Shown: positions 1-10,032, numbered from the stretch's first letter. The stretch is 64,000 nt of DNA from Pseudarthrobacter sp. fls2-241-R2A-127 (GCF_030209355.1 NZ_JARVSF010000005.1:1-64000); one strand, 5' to 3'. Numbers and translations: made by a program. The notes: generated from the letters alone by a model not told the origin.

Positions 1-342
1 GGTGATCGTCCGCGTCGTGATGGTGAGGGTGACCGTCGGGGGTTCAGTGATGGTGCCGGCGGTGACCGTGACCGGAAACCCTTCGGTGACCGGGATCGGA
101 AGCCTTTTGGTGATCGTGATCGGAAGCCGTTTGGTGATCGTCCGCGTCGTGATGGTGAGGGTGACCGTCGGGGGTTCAGTGGTGGTGCCGGCGGTGACCG
201 TGACCGGAAACCCTTCGGTGACCGGGATCGGAAGCCTTTTGGTGATCGTGATCGGAAGCCGTTTGGTGATCGTCCGCGTCGTGATGGTGAGGGTGACCGT
301 CGGGGGTTCAGTGGTGGTGCCGGCGGTGACCGTGACCGGAAG
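1..342 (+). repeat. 132-bp in-frame tandem repeat (about 2.6 copies visible)
   Basis: Units start at 1, 133 and 265. I see one difference between units 1 and 2 (A at 50, G at 182). The third unit matches to about 340 and then diverges. Each 132-bp unit (44 codons) carries three 24-bp sub-repeats encoding DRDRKPFG variants. Near identity at synonymous sites implies recent expansion. The array may continue beyond the left edge. Confidence 0.9.
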
Positions 343-1572
343 CCGTTCGGTGATCGTCCGCGTCGTGACGGTGATGGAGATCGTCGCGGTTTCGGCGGCG
401 ACAACCGCAAGCCCTTCGGAGACCGGCAGGACCGGGCGCCACGCAGTTTCGATCGTGCAGATTCCCGTGCCGAGTCCGGCCGTGGCGGCTCCGGCCCCCG
501 CAGTTTTGGCCGTGACCGCCAGGATGAGCGCCCCGTCCGCGTGCCGAACGCGGCCGATCTCCGCAGCGCCAACCGGCCGGACCGCGAACGTTCGCCGGAA
601 ATCGATGAGGACGTCACGGGCAAGGAACTGGACCGCGCCACCCACCACCAGATCAAGACCCTTGAGCCGAAGAGCGCTGAGTGGGTGGCGCGCCACCTGG
701 TGATGGCCGGCCGGTTGATTGACGAGGAGCCCGAGCTGGCATTCCAGCATGCCCTCGCAGCCAGCCGGCGCGGTGGACGGCTCGCTGCTGTCCGTGAAGC
801 GGTGGGGCTGACCGCCTACGCCGCCGGGCATTACGGTGAGGCGCTCCGCGAGTTCCGTACCTTCCGCCGGATCAGTGGCTCCAACGTGCACCTCCCGGTC
901 ATGGCCGACTGCGAACGGGGCCTGGGGCGCCCGGACAGGGCACTGGATGTAGCCCGTTCCGAGGAAGCCCAGGATCTGGACGCACCCGGCAAGGTGGAAC
1001 TGGCCATCGTGGCTGCCGGCGCCCGGACCGATCTCGGCCAGCTGGATGCCGCTGTAGCCGAACTTGAGATCCCCCAGCTGGACATCAACCGCGCCTTCTC
1101 CTACAGCCCGCGGCTCTTCCGCGCCTACGCCGACGCCCTCGCGGCCGTTGGCCGCCAGGATGAGTCCGGGAAGTGGAGCAGGCAGGCCGTCGTTGCGGAG
1201 AACGCCCTCGGCCAGGGCGTCGATGAAGAACCCGAAATCATCGATCTCGGCTGGGACGAAGAGGAAGAAGCCCGGGAAGAAGCCGAACGCCGCAGGCTCC
1301 TGGAAGCTGCGTCCAAGCCGGACAACGCTGACGCCCCGGCAGCACCGTCCGTTGGCCCCTCGGCCGACAACGCCAGCGACGTAGAGGCCAAGGCTGCCCA
1401 GGACAGCAACCTCGACGACCAGGACGCCGACTACTTCACCTCGGACGACGCCGAGTCGGACCAGGACTCCGTGGAAGAGGACGAGCTCGATACCGACTCA
1501 TCGGAAGAAGGCCACGAAGAACACGACGGCGCAGGCCACGCCGAGCACAACGACGAACGCCGGGAGGACTGA
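1..1572 (+). CDS. TPR-like protein with Arg/Asp/Gly-rich repetitive N-terminus, 5' end outside window
   Basis: The frame is open from base 1, so the true start lies to the left. Residues 1 to about 140 of the visible part are a low-complexity Gly/Asp/Arg/Lys/Pro/Phe region built on the octapeptide DRDRKPFG. A helical part of about 230 residues follows (from about nt 620), with Ala-rich paired helices resembling tetratricopeptide repeats. The last 90 residues are very acidic (Asp/Glu/Ser) and end HEEHDGAGHAEHNDERRED. Similar proteins sit just upstream of the HAD phosphatase in many actinobacteria and are annotated only as TPR or hypothetical proteins. The repeat part uses many GGT, GAT and CGT codons, unlike the GGC/GAC/CGC of the rest. 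Function is unknown. The basic N-terminus and acidic C-terminus suggest a scaffold or RNA-associated role, which is inference only. Confidence 0.8.
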   Translation, partial: GDRPRRDGEGDRRGFSDGAGGDRDRKPFGDRDRKPFGDRDRKPFGDRPRRDGEGDRRGFSGGAGGDRDRKPFGDRDRKPFGDRDRKPFGDRPRRDGEGDRRGFSGGAGGDRDRKPFGDRPRRDGDGDRRGFGGDNRKPFGDRQDRAPRSFDRADSRAESGRGGSGPRSFGRDRQDERPVRVPNAADLRSANRPDRERSPEIDEDVTGKELDRATHHQIKTLEPKSAEWVARHLVMAGRLIDEEPELAFQHALAASRRGGRLAAVREAVGLTAYAAGHYGEALREFRTFRRISGSNVHLPVMADCERGLGRPDRALDVARSEEAQDLDAPGKVELAIVAAGARTDLGQLDAAVAELEIPQLDINRAFSYSPRLFRAYADALAAVGRQDESGKWSRQAVVAENALGQGVDEEPEIIDLGWDEEEEAREEAERRRLLEAASKPDNADAPAAPSVGPSADNASDVEAKAAQDSNLDDQDADYFTSDDAESDQDSVEEDELDTDSSEEGHEEHDGAGHAEHNDERRED

Positions 1573-1578
1573 CCACGG

Positions 1579-2568
1579 ATGGGTGACGTTTCCCTGGTTT
1601 CCCGCTTCGATGCGCTCCTGGCAGACCTGGACGGCGTGGTCTACGCCGGCCCGCACGCCATCCCGGGAGCCGTCGATGCGCTGAAACAGCTCTCCGGGCT
1701 CGGTATCGGGCTGGGCTACGTGACGAACAACGCCTCGCGCTCACCGGCGGAGGTGGCGGGGCACCTTCGCGAGCTCGGTGCCCCCGCGGAGGACAACCAG
1801 GTGGTCAGCTCGTCCCAGGCGGCGGCGGACCTGCTTGCCTCGCTGCTTCCCACCGGATCACGGGTCCTCATCACGGGCAGCTCCGCGCTGGCCAGCGAAG
1901 TAGAGCTCGTGGGCTTGGTACCCGTGGGCAGCCAGGACGAGGAACCGGTGGCCGTGGTCCAGGGCTTCAGCCCGTCCATCGGCTGGAAGGACCTCGCGGA
2001 GGCTGCCTACGTGGTGTCCGCCGGTGCACTCTGGGTGGCAACAAACACCGACATGTCCATTCCGCAGGCCCGCGGCATCGCGCCCGGGAACGGGACCCTG
2101 GTGGCCGCCGTCGCCGCGGCCACCAAGCAGCAGCCCAAAGTCGCCGGCAAACCTGAGGCTCCGCTCTTCCACTCGGCCGCCAAGCGGCTCGGGGCCGAGC
2201 GCCCCCTGGTGGTGGGGGACCGCCTGGACACGGACATCCTGGGCGGCAACAACGCAGGGTTTGCCACCGTCGCAGTCCTGACCGGCGTCGACACCCGCGA
2301 AAGCATCCTCGCGGCGAGGTCTGCGGAGCGTCCGGACTACATCATCGAAGACCTCGCCGGGCTGCACCAGCCGTACCCGGACGTGACGCACGACGACGGC
2401 ACTTACGCGTGCGGCCAGGCGACGGCGCGCGTGGCCAACGGTGCCGTGGGCATCATTGGCGGCAAGGACAACCTCGATTCCTGGCGGGCAGCATGCGCCG
2501 CGTGGTGGGCTGCTACACCGGACGCATCGTCAGCGCAGGCGCCCAAGCTGGTGTGGATGGATCATTAG
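1579..2568 (+). CDS. HAD-IIA family sugar-phosphate phosphatase (NagD-like)
   Basis: A 329-residue HAD-superfamily hydrolase, probably acting on small phosphorylated metabolites in the cytoplasm. Motif I is DLDGVVY at residues 16-22 (D16 nucleophile, D18 acid/base). Motif II is in VTNNAS around 48-53, and motif IV is VVGDRLDTDI around 212-221. The cap between motifs II and III is of the C2 (NagD/PNPase-like) kind, which defines the HAD-IIA group. It begins 6 bp after the upstream gene and ends 9 bp before the next, inside the tlyA-nadK-recN operon. In Mycobacterium tuberculosis a homologue (Rv1692, a glycerol-3-phosphate phosphatase) has the same position, so the same activity is plausible here. 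The C-terminal 60 residues form a conserved extension without a recognised motif. Confidence 0.9.
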   Translation: MGDVSLVSRFDALLADLDGVVYAGPHAIPGAVDALKQLSGLGIGLGYVTNNASRSPAEVAGHLRELGAPAEDNQVVSSSQAAADLLASLLPTGSRVLITGSSALASEVELVGLVPVGSQDEEPVAVVQGFSPSIGWKDLAEAAYVVSAGALWVATNTDMSIPQARGIAPGNGTLVAAVAAATKQQPKVAGKPEAPLFHSAAKRLGAERPLVVGDRLDTDILGGNNAGFATVAVLTGVDTRESILAARSAERPDYIIEDLAGLHQPYPDVTHDDGTYACGQATARVANGAVGIIGGKDNLDSWRAACAAWWAATPDASSAQAPKLVWMDH

Positions 2569-2577
2569 GATGGTTTC

Positions 2578-2844
2578 ATGACTGAGCTGACCGAACCGGA
2601 CAACGTGCCAGCCCAGCCTGCTCCTGAATGGCCGCAGGCCGACGGACAGGACATCCCTGATCCACAGGTGGCGCAGGCCATGCACCGGCTGAAGGAAATC
2701 CCGCGGCTTGCGGCTGCCGATCACGAGGACCTGTACAACCGGCTTCACGATGATCTGCTGGCCGCGCTGAACACCGACCCCACCCGCGGAGACTCCGCAG
2801 ACGGCGCACACGCCGCCAGCGCTCCCGCCGGTGGCAGCGCCTGA
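2578..2844 (+). CDS. small conserved actinobacterial protein, function unknown
   Basis: An 88-residue acidic protein with a Pro/Gln/Asp-rich N-terminus, one predicted amphipathic helical segment around residues 30-67 (from QVAQAMHRLKEIP to LLAALN), and an Ala/Gly/Ser-rich tail. No signal peptide, membrane segment or catalytic motif is visible. The stop shares one base with the tlyA start (TGATG), so it is translationally coupled to tlyA. Short proteins of this kind between the HAD phosphatase and tlyA occur in related actinobacteria. I can assign no function. Confidence 0.75.
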   Translation: MTELTEPDNVPAQPAPEWPQADGQDIPDPQVAQAMHRLKEIPRLAAADHEDLYNRLHDDLLAALNTDPTRGDSADGAHAASAPAGGSA

Positions 2845-3659
2845 TGCCCGTGCGCCTCGACCAGGCACTGGTAGCCCGCGGCCTGGCCCGGTCGCGCACC
2901 CACGCGGCGTCGCTCATCGCGGAGGGCAAGGTCAGTTCCGACGGCCAGGTCCTGGCCAAAGCGTCCCTCCAAATCGATGACGGCCGGGACATCGCCGTCG
3001 CGCACGATCAGCAGGATGTTTACGCCAGCCGTGCCGGACACAAGCTGGCCGGTGCCCTCGACGCCTTCCCGGCCATCAGCATCCAGGGCAAGCGGTGCCT
3101 CGACGCCGGTGCCTCCACCGGCGGCTTCACCGACGTCCTGCTCCGCCGCGGGGCCGCGCACGTGGTGGCGGTCGACGTCGGACACGACCAGTTGGTGCCA
3201 CAGCTGCGCAGCGACCCGCGCGTGGCAGTCCACGAGGGAATGAATGTCCGGTACATGGCGCCGGAGCACATCGGCGGGACGTGCGCCCTGACGGTCGCCG
3301 ACCTCTCCTTCATTTCCCTCACCCTCGTGGTGCGGCCGCTGGCGGCCTGCACCGAACCCGGCGGCGACCTGGTGCTCATGGTGAAGCCGCAGTTCGAGAT
3401 CGGCAAGGACCGCCTGGGCAGGACGGGCGTGGTTACGTCGGAGCGCGAACGCAGGCTGGCCGTCGAGAAAGTCGCGATGGCAGCGCTCGACGCCGGGCTG
3501 GACCTGTGTGGGCTGGCGGTCAGCCCGCTTCCGGGACAGGATGGCAACGTCGAATACTTCCTGTGGATAAAACGCAGGAACACCCAAGAGTTGCCTAAGA
3601 TCGAAGAGCGAGAGGCAGCAGCCGCTGCGTTGCTCGGACAAATCTGGCCGAACCACTAG
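2844..3659 (+). CDS. tlyA: TlyA family rRNA 2'-O-methyltransferase
   Basis: A 271-residue protein of usual family length. Residues 1-60 form an S4 RNA-binding domain (begins MPVRLDQALVARGLARSRTH). The FtsJ-like methyltransferase domain follows, with the SAM motif DAGASTGGFTD around 87-97, DLSFISL around 156 and KPQFE around 181, matching the K-D-K-E layout of 2'-O-ribose methyltransferases. Mycobacterial TlyA methylates 16S C1409 and 23S C1920 (E. coli numbering), and its loss gives capreomycin resistance. The same targets are likely here but unproven. The start overlaps the upstream stop by one base, and 13 bp separate it from nadK. Confidence 0.95.
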   Translation: MPVRLDQALVARGLARSRTHAASLIAEGKVSSDGQVLAKASLQIDDGRDIAVAHDQQDVYASRAGHKLAGALDAFPAISIQGKRCLDAGASTGGFTDVLLRRGAAHVVAVDVGHDQLVPQLRSDPRVAVHEGMNVRYMAPEHIGGTCALTVADLSFISLTLVVRPLAACTEPGGDLVLMVKPQFEIGKDRLGRTGVVTSERERRLAVEKVAMAALDAGLDLCGLAVSPLPGQDGNVEYFLWIKRRNTQELPKIEEREAAAAALLGQIWPNH

Positions 3660-3672
3660 AGAGCGGAACCTG

Positions 3673-4698
3673 ATGAGCAGGCGTGTATTGGTCCTTGCCC
3701 ACACCGGCCGCGAGGAATCACTGAAGGCTGCCTGGGAAGCCTGTGCACTGCTGCACGCGTCGGGCATCGTCCCCGTCATGCTGGAGTCCGAACTGGACGA
3801 CATGGAGCGGTTTTTCGGCCACCTGGCCCAGCCCGTGGAGGTCCTCCACGACCATGTCCAACTGCCCGACGTCGAACTCGTCATGGTCCTCGGCGGCGAT
3901 GGAACCATCCTGCGCGCCGCCGAACTGGTCCGCGAGGTGGACGTTCCCCTGCTGGGTGTCAATCTGGGACACGTCGGCTTCCTGGCCGAAAGCGAACGGG
4001 CGGACCTGGCCCAGACCGTCGAATGGATTGCCAGCCGTGAATACACGGTCGAAGAGCGGATGACCATCGACGTCCAGGTGTGGGTCCGCGGACAAAAGAT
4101 TTGGCACACCTGGGCTTTAAACGAGGCAGCCATCGAGAAGGCCAACCGCGAACGGATGCTCGAAGTCGTCACCGAGGTCGATGAGCGTCCGCTCACGTCC
4201 TTCGGTTCCGACGGCATCGTGGTGGCCACCCCCACCGGCTCCACGGCGTACGCGTTCTCAGCCGGGGGGCCCGTGGTCTGGCCGGAAGTGGAAGCCCTGG
4301 TGATCGTGCCCATCAGCGCACACGCGCTGTTCGCAAAGCCCCTGGTCGTCTCGCCCCGGTCCAGGCTCGCCGTCGAGGTGCTCGGCCGGACCGACGCGCA
4401 GGGCGTGCTCTGGTGTGACGGCAGGCGCTCGGTTGACCTGCCGCCCGGTGCCCGCGTAGAGGTGACCAAGTCCGCCACCCCGGTACGTCTGGCCCGCACC
4501 CACCAGACCCCCTTCTCCGCCCGCCTGGTCCGCAAGTTCGAACTGCCCATCCACGGCTGGCGCGGCCCCGTGCCCAAAGCCGATGCCGTCCACACCGGCC
4601 CGATCCCGCTGGTACGCACGCCACGGGCCATGCCGCCGCTGCAGGTCCTGGAGCCGGACGGCGCCGGCGGCGACCCCGATCCGTCGACTGCGAAGTGA
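3673..4698 (+). CDS. nadK: NAD kinase
   Basis: ATP- or polyphosphate-dependent phosphorylation of NAD to NADP. The glycine-rich signature GGDGTILRAAE starts near residue 74, NEAAIEK near 149, and the NAD-binding stretch GSDGIVVATPTGSTAY near 178. At 341 residues it is longer than the typical 290-310. The excess is a C-terminal tail of about 40 residues rich in Pro, Ala and Gly, common in actinobacterial homologues. The gene lies between tlyA and recN, an order conserved across actinobacteria, and ends 4 bp before the recN start. Confidence 0.95.
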   Translation: MSRRVLVLAHTGREESLKAAWEACALLHASGIVPVMLESELDDMERFFGHLAQPVEVLHDHVQLPDVELVMVLGGDGTILRAAELVREVDVPLLGVNLGHVGFLAESERADLAQTVEWIASREYTVEERMTIDVQVWVRGQKIWHTWALNEAAIEKANRERMLEVVTEVDERPLTSFGSDGIVVATPTGSTAYAFSAGGPVVWPEVEALVIVPISAHALFAKPLVVSPRSRLAVEVLGRTDAQGVLWCDGRRSVDLPPGARVEVTKSATPVRLARTHQTPFSARLVRKFELPIHGWRGPVPKADAVHTGPIPLVRTPRAMPPLQVLEPDGAGGDPDPSTAK

Positions 4699-4702
4699 AT
4701 CC

Positions 4703-6442
4703 ATGATTGAAGAACTGAGAATCCGCGATCTGGGCGTCATTACCGACGCAACGCTGCCGTTGGGCCCGGGGCTGAGCGTGGTGACCGGTGAAACCGGTGC
4801 CGGCAAGACCATGGTGGTCACCGCCGTCGGCCTCCTGCTGGGTGCCCGGTCGGATGCCGGCGCCGTCAGGAGCGGCGCGAAGAGCGCCACGGCCGAGGCA
4901 GTCCTGAAGCTTGAGCCCGGGCACCCCGCCATCGCCCGCGCCCTTGACGCCGGAGCGGAAGCAGAAGAGTTCGACGACGGCGCTGAGCTGATCCTGGCCC
5001 GCCGCCTGGGTGCGGACGGACGCAGCCGTGCGTTCCTGGGCGGCCGCGCCGCTCCGGTGGGCGTCCTGGCCGAGATCGGCGAGTCGCTGGTGGTGGTGCA
5101 CGGCCAATCGGACCAGATCCGGCTCAAGAGCGCCACAGCACAGCGCGAAGCCCTGGACAAATTCGCGGGTGAGACCCTTGCCGGTCCCTTGGCCGCCTAC
5201 CAGGACCTGTATGGCCGGTGGAAGGCCAGCCAGGCCGAGCTCGACAACCTGCGCAGCGCCGCCCGGGACAGGCTCCGGGAAGCTGAATCGCTGGAGGCCG
5301 CCCTCGCGGAGATCGACGGCGTGGACCCTCAACCGGGCGAGGACGAGCTCCTGAAAGCCGAGGCCGTAAAGCTCGCCAACGTCGAAGAACTGCGGATCGC
5401 CGCCAGCACCGCTCACCAGGCCCTGATCGCCGAGGACTTTGGCGAAGCGGGCGATGCGACCACCCTGGTGGATGCTGCCAAGCGCACCCTGGAGCATGTG
5501 GCAGAGCACGACGCCGAGCTCGGGTCCGCCGCCGCGCGGCTGGCCGAAGTCGGTTTCCTGCTCAACGACATCGCCACCGAACTTGCCAGCTACCAGGCAG
5601 GACTCGACTCGGAGGGGCCGGAACGGCTGGCCGAAATCGAAGACCGCAGGGCCGCCCTGGCCAAGCTGGTCCGCAAATACGCACCCACCATCGACGAAGT
5701 GCTGGTGTGGGCTGAAACCGCACGGGTCCGGTACGACGAACTGCAGGACGACTCCTCCCGGATCGAGGCCCTGGACGCCGAGGTGGTCCGGGCCGAAGCA
5801 GAACTGCTGAAGCAGTCCGCGGCCATCAGCAAGATCCGGTCCAAGGCCGCCAAGGACCTTTCGGCCCGCGTCAGCGCCGAATTGACGGCGCTGGCCATGG
5901 CAGACGCCACGCTGGTGATCAACCTCGAATCTGCCGGGCAGCTCGGCCCGCACGGCGCGGACGACATCAGCTTCCTGCTCCAGCCCCATTCCGGCGCCCC
6001 GGCCCGGCCGCTGGGCAAGGGCGCATCCGGCGGTGAACTGTCCCGCGTCATGCTGGCCATCGAGGTGGTGCTCGCCGCCGTGGATCCAGTGCCTACATTT
6101 GTCTTCGACGAAGTGGACGCCGGGGTGGGCGGACGGGCTGCCGTCGAGATCGGCCGGCGGCTGGCCATGCTGGCACGCCACGTGCAGGTGCTGGTTGTCA
6201 CCCACCTTCCCCAGGTGGCCGCTTTCGCGGACCAGCACATCACTGTGACCAAAACCTCGGTCAGGGGAGCGGACGGCAAAACGGCCACCGGCTTCACGTC
6301 CAGTGATGTCCGCCTCCTCGACGGTCCCGAACGGGTCCGTGAACTGGCCCGCATGCTGGCAGGCCAGGAGGACTCCGAATCCGCGCAGGCACATGCCCGC
6401 GAACTCCTGGACGACGCCAAACTCCTGCCCCAACGGGCCTGA
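4703..6442 (+). CDS. recN: DNA repair ATPase RecN
   Basis: SMC-like ATPase for double-strand-break repair, 579 residues. Walker A is GETGAGKT at about 29-36. A coiled-coil middle rich in Ala/Glu/Leu spans about 150-370. The ABC signature is in [14 protein letters not shown] near 440, and Walker B is [12 protein letters not shown] near 466. The frame is open further upstream to 4583, but ATG 4703 is preferred. It lies 4 bp after the nadK stop and gives the family's conserved opening ([13 protein letters not shown]). Confidence 0.96.
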   Translation: MIEELRIRDLGVITDATLPLGPGLSVVTGETGAGKTMVVTAVGLLLGARSDAGAVRSGAKSATAEAVLKLEPGHPAIARALDAGAEAEEFDDGAELILARRLGADGRSRAFLGGRAAPVGVLAEIGESLVVVHGQSDQIRLKSATAQREALDKFAGETLAGPLAAYQDLYGRWKASQAELDNLRSAARDRLREAESLEAALAEIDGVDPQPGEDELLKAEAVKLANVEELRIAASTAHQALIAEDFGEAGDATTLVDAAKRTLEHVAEHDAELGSAAARLAEVGFLLNDIATELASYQAGLDSEGPERLAEIEDRRAALAKLVRKYAPTIDEVLVWAETARVRYDELQDDSSRIEALDAEVVRAEAELLKQSAAISKIRSKAAKDLSARVSAELTALAMADATLVINLESAGQLGPHGADDISFLLQPHSGAPARPLGKGASGGELSRVMLAIEVVLAAVDPVPTFVFDEVDAGVGGRAAVEIGRRLAMLARHVQVLVVTHLPQVAAFADQHITVTKTSVRGADGKTATGFTSSDVRLLDGPERVRELARMLAGQEDSESAQAHARELLDDAKLLPQRA

Positions 6443-6470
6443 CAAGCGCAACAACGGGAAGGTTGAATTG

Positions 6471-8246
6471 ATGATAGGCTCGAATTCCGTGGTGCAGCGA
6501 TCAAATTCCCGTGTAAATTCCCGGTTCCCGGGCTCCTCCAAGACGACGAAGCACATTTTCGTCACCGGCGGTGTGGCGTCCTCCCTCGGTAAGGGACTGA
6601 CGGCCTCAAGCCTTGGTCACCTGCTCCGGGCCCGCGGCCTGTCCGTGACGATGCAGAAGCTCGATCCCTACCTGAACGTGGATCCGGGCACAATGAACCC
6701 CTTCCAGCACGGTGAAGTCTTCGTGACCGACGACGGCGCCGAGACGGACCTCGACATCGGGCACTACGAGCGCTTCCTCGACGAGAACCTTGAAGGTTCC
6801 GCGAACGTGACCACCGGCCAGGTGTACTCCACGGTGATCGCGAAGGAACGCCGCGGCGAATACCTCGGCGACACCGTTCAGGTCATCCCGCACATCACGG
6901 ATGAGATCAAGCGCCGCATGCGCCTGCCCGCCGAGGGCAAGAACGCCCCCGACGTCATCATCACCGAAATCGGCGGCACCGTTGGCGATATCGAGTCCCA
7001 GCCGTTCCTCGAATCCGCCCGCCAGGTCCGCCAGGACATCGGCCGCGGAAACGTGTTCTTCCTCCACGTCTCGCTGGTGCCCTACATCGGGCCGTCCCAG
7101 GAGCTGAAGACCAAGCCCACGCAGCACTCCGTCGCCGCACTGCGCTCCATCGGCATCCAGCCCGAGGCGATCGTGATCCGTTCAGACCGCGAAGTTCCCG
7201 AGGCCATGCGGGAAAAGATTGGCCGCATGTGCGACGTCGACATCGATGCCGTGGTCAACGCCGCCGACGCTCCGAGCATCTACGACATCCCCAAGACCCT
7301 GCACTCCCAAGGACTGGATTCGTACATCGTCCGCGCCCTCGACCTGCCGTTCAAGGACGTTGACTGGACCAGCTGGGACAAGCTGCTCGACGCCGTCCAC
7401 AACCCCAAGCACCATGTCGAGATCGCCCTCGTGGGCAAGTACATCGACCTGCCGGACGCCTACCTTTCGGTGACCGAGGCACTGCGCGCCGGCGGCTTCG
7501 CCAATGAGGCCAAAGTGAAGATCCGCTGGGTCCCCTCCGACGAGTGCGAGACGCGCGAAGGCGCCATCAAGGCGCTCGAAGGCGTCGACGCCATCTGCGT
7601 GCCGGGCGGCTTCGGCATCCGCGGCCTCGAAGGCAAGCTCGGCGCCCTGAAGTTCGCCCGCGAGACCAAGCTTCCCGTCCTGGGACTCTGCCTGGGCCTG
7701 CAGTGCATGGTCATCGAGTACGCCCGCAACGTTGTGGGCCTGGAGGGCGCGTCCTCCAGCGAGTTCGAGCCGGACTCCAAGTACCCGGTCATCGCCACCA
7801 TGGAGGAGCAGCTGGAGTTCGTCGAAGGCGGCGGGGACCTTGGCGGCACCATGCGCCTGGGCCTCTACGAAGCCAAGCTTGACGAAGGCTCGGTCATTGC
7901 CGGAACGTACGGCAAGACCACCGTCAGCGAACGCCACCGGCACCGCTACGAGGTCAACAACAAGTACCGCCAGCAGATCGCGGACAAGGGCCTGGTCTTC
8001 TCCGGTACCTCCCCGGACGGCAAACTGGTGGAGTTCGTTGAACTGCCTGCCGACGTGCACCCGTACTACGTGGCCACGCAGGCGCACCCCGAGCTGAGCT
8101 CGCGGCCCACCCGCCCGCACCCGCTGTTCGCCGGCCTGGTCAAGGCTGCCCTGGACCACCAGGGCGCAGGTTCGCAGGCGGTTGCCGACACGGCTGCGCC
8201 CGTGGCCGGGAAGCCCGCTGCATCCGGTACGGTTACCGCTAAGTAG
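6471..8246 (+). CDS. pyrG: CTP synthase
   Basis: Converts UTP to CTP with glutamine as nitrogen donor. The N-terminal synthetase domain (to about residue 300) starts with [20 protein letters not shown]. The class I glutaminase domain has the nucleophile elbow GLCLGLQC around 404-411 and the His/Glu pair in [10 protein letters not shown] near 538. The start is ATG 6471, after a GGGAAGG ribosome-binding sequence. GTG codons at 6489 and 6492 are alternatives, giving the shorter N-terminus often annotated in this family. There is a 28-bp gap after recN. In mycobacteria two genes (Rv1697 and Rv1698) separate recN and pyrG. They are absent here. Confidence 0.96.
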   Translation: MIGSNSVVQRSNSRVNSRFPGSSKTTKHIFVTGGVASSLGKGLTASSLGHLLRARGLSVTMQKLDPYLNVDPGTMNPFQHGEVFVTDDGAETDLDIGHYERFLDENLEGSANVTTGQVYSTVIAKERRGEYLGDTVQVIPHITDEIKRRMRLPAEGKNAPDVIITEIGGTVGDIESQPFLESARQVRQDIGRGNVFFLHVSLVPYIGPSQELKTKPTQHSVAALRSIGIQPEAIVIRSDREVPEAMREKIGRMCDVDIDAVVNAADAPSIYDIPKTLHSQGLDSYIVRALDLPFKDVDWTSWDKLLDAVHNPKHHVEIALVGKYIDLPDAYLSVTEALRAGGFANEAKVKIRWVPSDECETREGAIKALEGVDAICVPGGFGIRGLEGKLGALKFARETKLPVLGLCLGLQCMVIEYARNVVGLEGASSSEFEPDSKYPVIATMEEQLEFVEGGGDLGGTMRLGLYEAKLDEGSVIAGTYGKTTVSERHRHRYEVNNKYRQQIADKGLVFSGTSPDGKLVEFVELPADVHPYYVATQAHPELSSRPTRPHPLFAGLVKAALDHQGAGSQAVADTAAPVAGKPAASGTVTAK

Positions 8247-8273
8247 TCAATAGAGCAAAAGAAGGACGGCGCG

Positions 8274-8933
8274 ATGCCTGGTACACCTGAAACCACCCCT
8301 GCCACGCAGGTTTCGGATGCACCAAGCCCGCGCCGTCTTTTGTCTACCGAGAAGGTGTACCAGGGCCGGATCTGGGACGTCGTCAGCGACACCTTCCAGC
8401 TTTCCGAGTCCGGGGATGCGCTCACCCGCGACTACATCGACCACCCCGGGGCAGTGGCTGTGCTGCCCGTGGACGCCGAGGGGCGGATCCTGCTCCTGAA
8501 ACAGTACCGGCACCCGGTTGGCATGGACCTCTGGGAAATACCGGCCGGCCTGCTCGACGTCGAGGGCGAAGACTTCGTGGTGGGTGCCGCCCGGGAACTG
8601 GCCGAGGAAGCCGACCTCGCCGCCGGAACCTGGAACGTCCTCGCCGACGTCTTCAATTCCCCCGGCTCATCCAGTGAGGCAATCCGCATCTACCTGGCCC
8701 GCGACCTGACCGAGATCCCGCACCACGAACGCCATGAGCGGACGGACGAGGAAGCAGAGATCGAGTTCCACTGGATCAGCCTGGAGGATGCAGTGGCCTC
8801 CGTGCTGGCCGGGCGCCTGCACAACCCGTCCGCCGTCGTCGGGATCCTTGCCGCCGCGGCGGCCCGCGCCGGCAACTACCAGGACCTCCGCCCCGCCGAC
8901 GCCCCCTGGCCCGCGCACCCCAGCCAGCGCTGA
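8274..8933 (+). CDS. NUDIX hydrolase, ADP-ribose pyrophosphatase type
   Basis: A 219-residue NUDIX protein. The Nudix box spans roughly residues 92-114 ([20 protein letters not shown] then EADL), with the metal-binding RELAEE core intact and the usual last Gly replaced. The upstream [16 protein letters not shown] matches the ADP-ribose/nucleoside-diphosphate-sugar pyrophosphatase subgroup. The ribosome-binding sequence is AAGGAC before ATG 8274. The gene lies between pyrG and xerD, the same position as Rv1700 (ADP-ribose pyrophosphatase) in M. tuberculosis. Its stop overlaps the xerD start by one base. Confidence 0.92.
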   Translation: MPGTPETTPATQVSDAPSPRRLLSTEKVYQGRIWDVVSDTFQLSESGDALTRDYIDHPGAVAVLPVDAEGRILLLKQYRHPVGMDLWEIPAGLLDVEGEDFVVGAARELAEEADLAAGTWNVLADVFNSPGSSSEAIRIYLARDLTEIPHHERHERTDEEAEIEFHWISLEDAVASVLAGRLHNPSAVVGILAAAAARAGNYQDLRPADAPWPAHPSQR

Positions 8934-9949
8934 TGGTTCCCGGTCCCTCGGCTGAACCGGTGCCCTCGGCCGGACCGGCACCGGTCGCGGCCGGGGTACC
9001 GGCCGCGGGACGTTCCGGGGCGATCGACCGGGCCATCACCGATTACCTCCAGCACCTGGGCGTGGAGCGGGGTTTGGCCGCCAACACGCTGGCAGCCTAC
9101 CGCCGCGACCTGGCCCGGTACGCCCGCTACCTCGCCGCTGCCGGCTGCAGCCGCCCGGAGGACATCACCCGGCACCACGTCACCGGGTACGTCCGCGCCC
9201 TCTCAGACGGTTCCGACGGCGGTTCAGCCCTGGGAGTGCGGTCAGCGGCCAGGACGGTGGTGGCGGTGCGGGGACTGCATAAGTTCTGGGCCCTTGAAGG
9301 CCACACGCCTGCCGATCCTGCCAGTGAAGTCCACCCGCCGATGGCCGGGAAGCGGCTGCCCAAAGCCATCAGCGTGGACGAGGTAACCCGCATCCTCGAG
9401 GCCGCGGGCACTGACACGGCGACGGGGCTGAGGGACCGTGCCCTGCTCGAATTCCTGTATTCCACCGGAGCGCGGATCAGCGAGGCCGTGGGGCTGGACG
9501 TCGATGACATAACCCTTGCAGAGCCCGGCGCCGGACCCGCCATCGTCCGGCTGTTCGGCAAGGGATCGAAGGAACGGCTGGTCCCACTGGGTTCCTACGG
9601 AGCACGCGCCCTCGATGCGTACCTTGTCCGCGGCCGCCCGCTGCTCGCCGCCAAGGGCAAGGGCACGCCGGCGCTGTTCCTCAACGCCCGCGGCGGACGG
9701 ATCAGCCGGCAGAGTGCCTGGACCATCCTGAAGGCCGCGGCGGAGAAGGCCAACATCACACGGGACGTCTCACCCCACACGCTCCGCCACTCCTTCGCCA
9801 CGCACCTCCTCGAAGGCGGCGCGGACGTCCGGGTGGTGCAGGAACTGCTGGGGCACGCTTCAGTGACCACCACCCAGGTTTACACGCTGGTCACGGCCGA
9901 CACCCTGCGGGAGGTCTACGCAGCGGCGCATCCGAGGGCCCTGGGCTAG
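8933..9949 (+). CDS. xerD: site-specific tyrosine recombinase XerD
   Basis: Chromosome dimer resolution at dif with XerC. The N-terminal SAM-like domain covers about residues 30-125 ([20 protein letters not shown]). The catalytic domain has Arg in STGARISE (about 177-184), Lys in [11 protein letters not shown] (about 209), HTLRH (about 281-285), and His plus the nucleophile Tyr in [16 protein letters not shown] (about 304-319). It has about 25 extra Pro/Ala/Gly residues at the N-terminus compared with E. coli XerD. If translation begins further in, that extension is not real. The start is coupled to the NUDIX stop (TGATG). It is the last gene of the operon. Confidence 0.95.
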   Translation: MVPGPSAEPVPSAGPAPVAAGVPAAGRSGAIDRAITDYLQHLGVERGLAANTLAAYRRDLARYARYLAAAGCSRPEDITRHHVTGYVRALSDGSDGGSALGVRSAARTVVAVRGLHKFWALEGHTPADPASEVHPPMAGKRLPKAISVDEVTRILEAAGTDTATGLRDRALLEFLYSTGARISEAVGLDVDDITLAEPGAGPAIVRLFGKGSKERLVPLGSYGARALDAYLVRGRPLLAAKGKGTPALFLNARGGRISRQSAWTILKAAAEKANITRDVSPHTLRHSFATHLLEGGADVRVVQELLGHASVTTTQVYTLVTADTLREVYAAAHPRALG

Positions 9950-9981
9950 CCAAGCCCGAGTCAGGCCGGCCGGCGGGAAGT

Positions 9982-10006
9982 GCCCCACCACTCGGCCCGG
10001 TGGGGC
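9982..10006 (+). terminator. GC hairpin after xerD
   Basis: Arms GCCCCACC (9982-9989) and GGTGGGGC (9999-10006) form a perfect 8-bp stem. There is no T-run, so termination strength is uncertain. It separates the xerD operon from the next NUDIX gene. Confidence 0.45.
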
Positions 10007-10026
10007 CCGACGCCCGCGGCGCCGGT

Positions 10027-10032
10027 TAAGCT
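10027..10032 (+). promoter_or_regulatory. -10 element (TAAGCT) for a probable leaderless mRNA
   Basis: TAAGCT fits the actinobacterial TANNNT -10 pattern. Six bases lie between it and ATG 10039, which places the start codon at +1. No Shine-Dalgarno sequence fits before that ATG. Confidence 0.5.

Noticed and set aside
2..703. A 233-codon open frame in the second forward frame through the tandem repeat.
   Set aside because: It is the +1 shadow of the repeat-rich gene. The repeat period (132) is a multiple of three, so any frame free of stops in one unit stays open. Only the first frame continues into a sensible protein.
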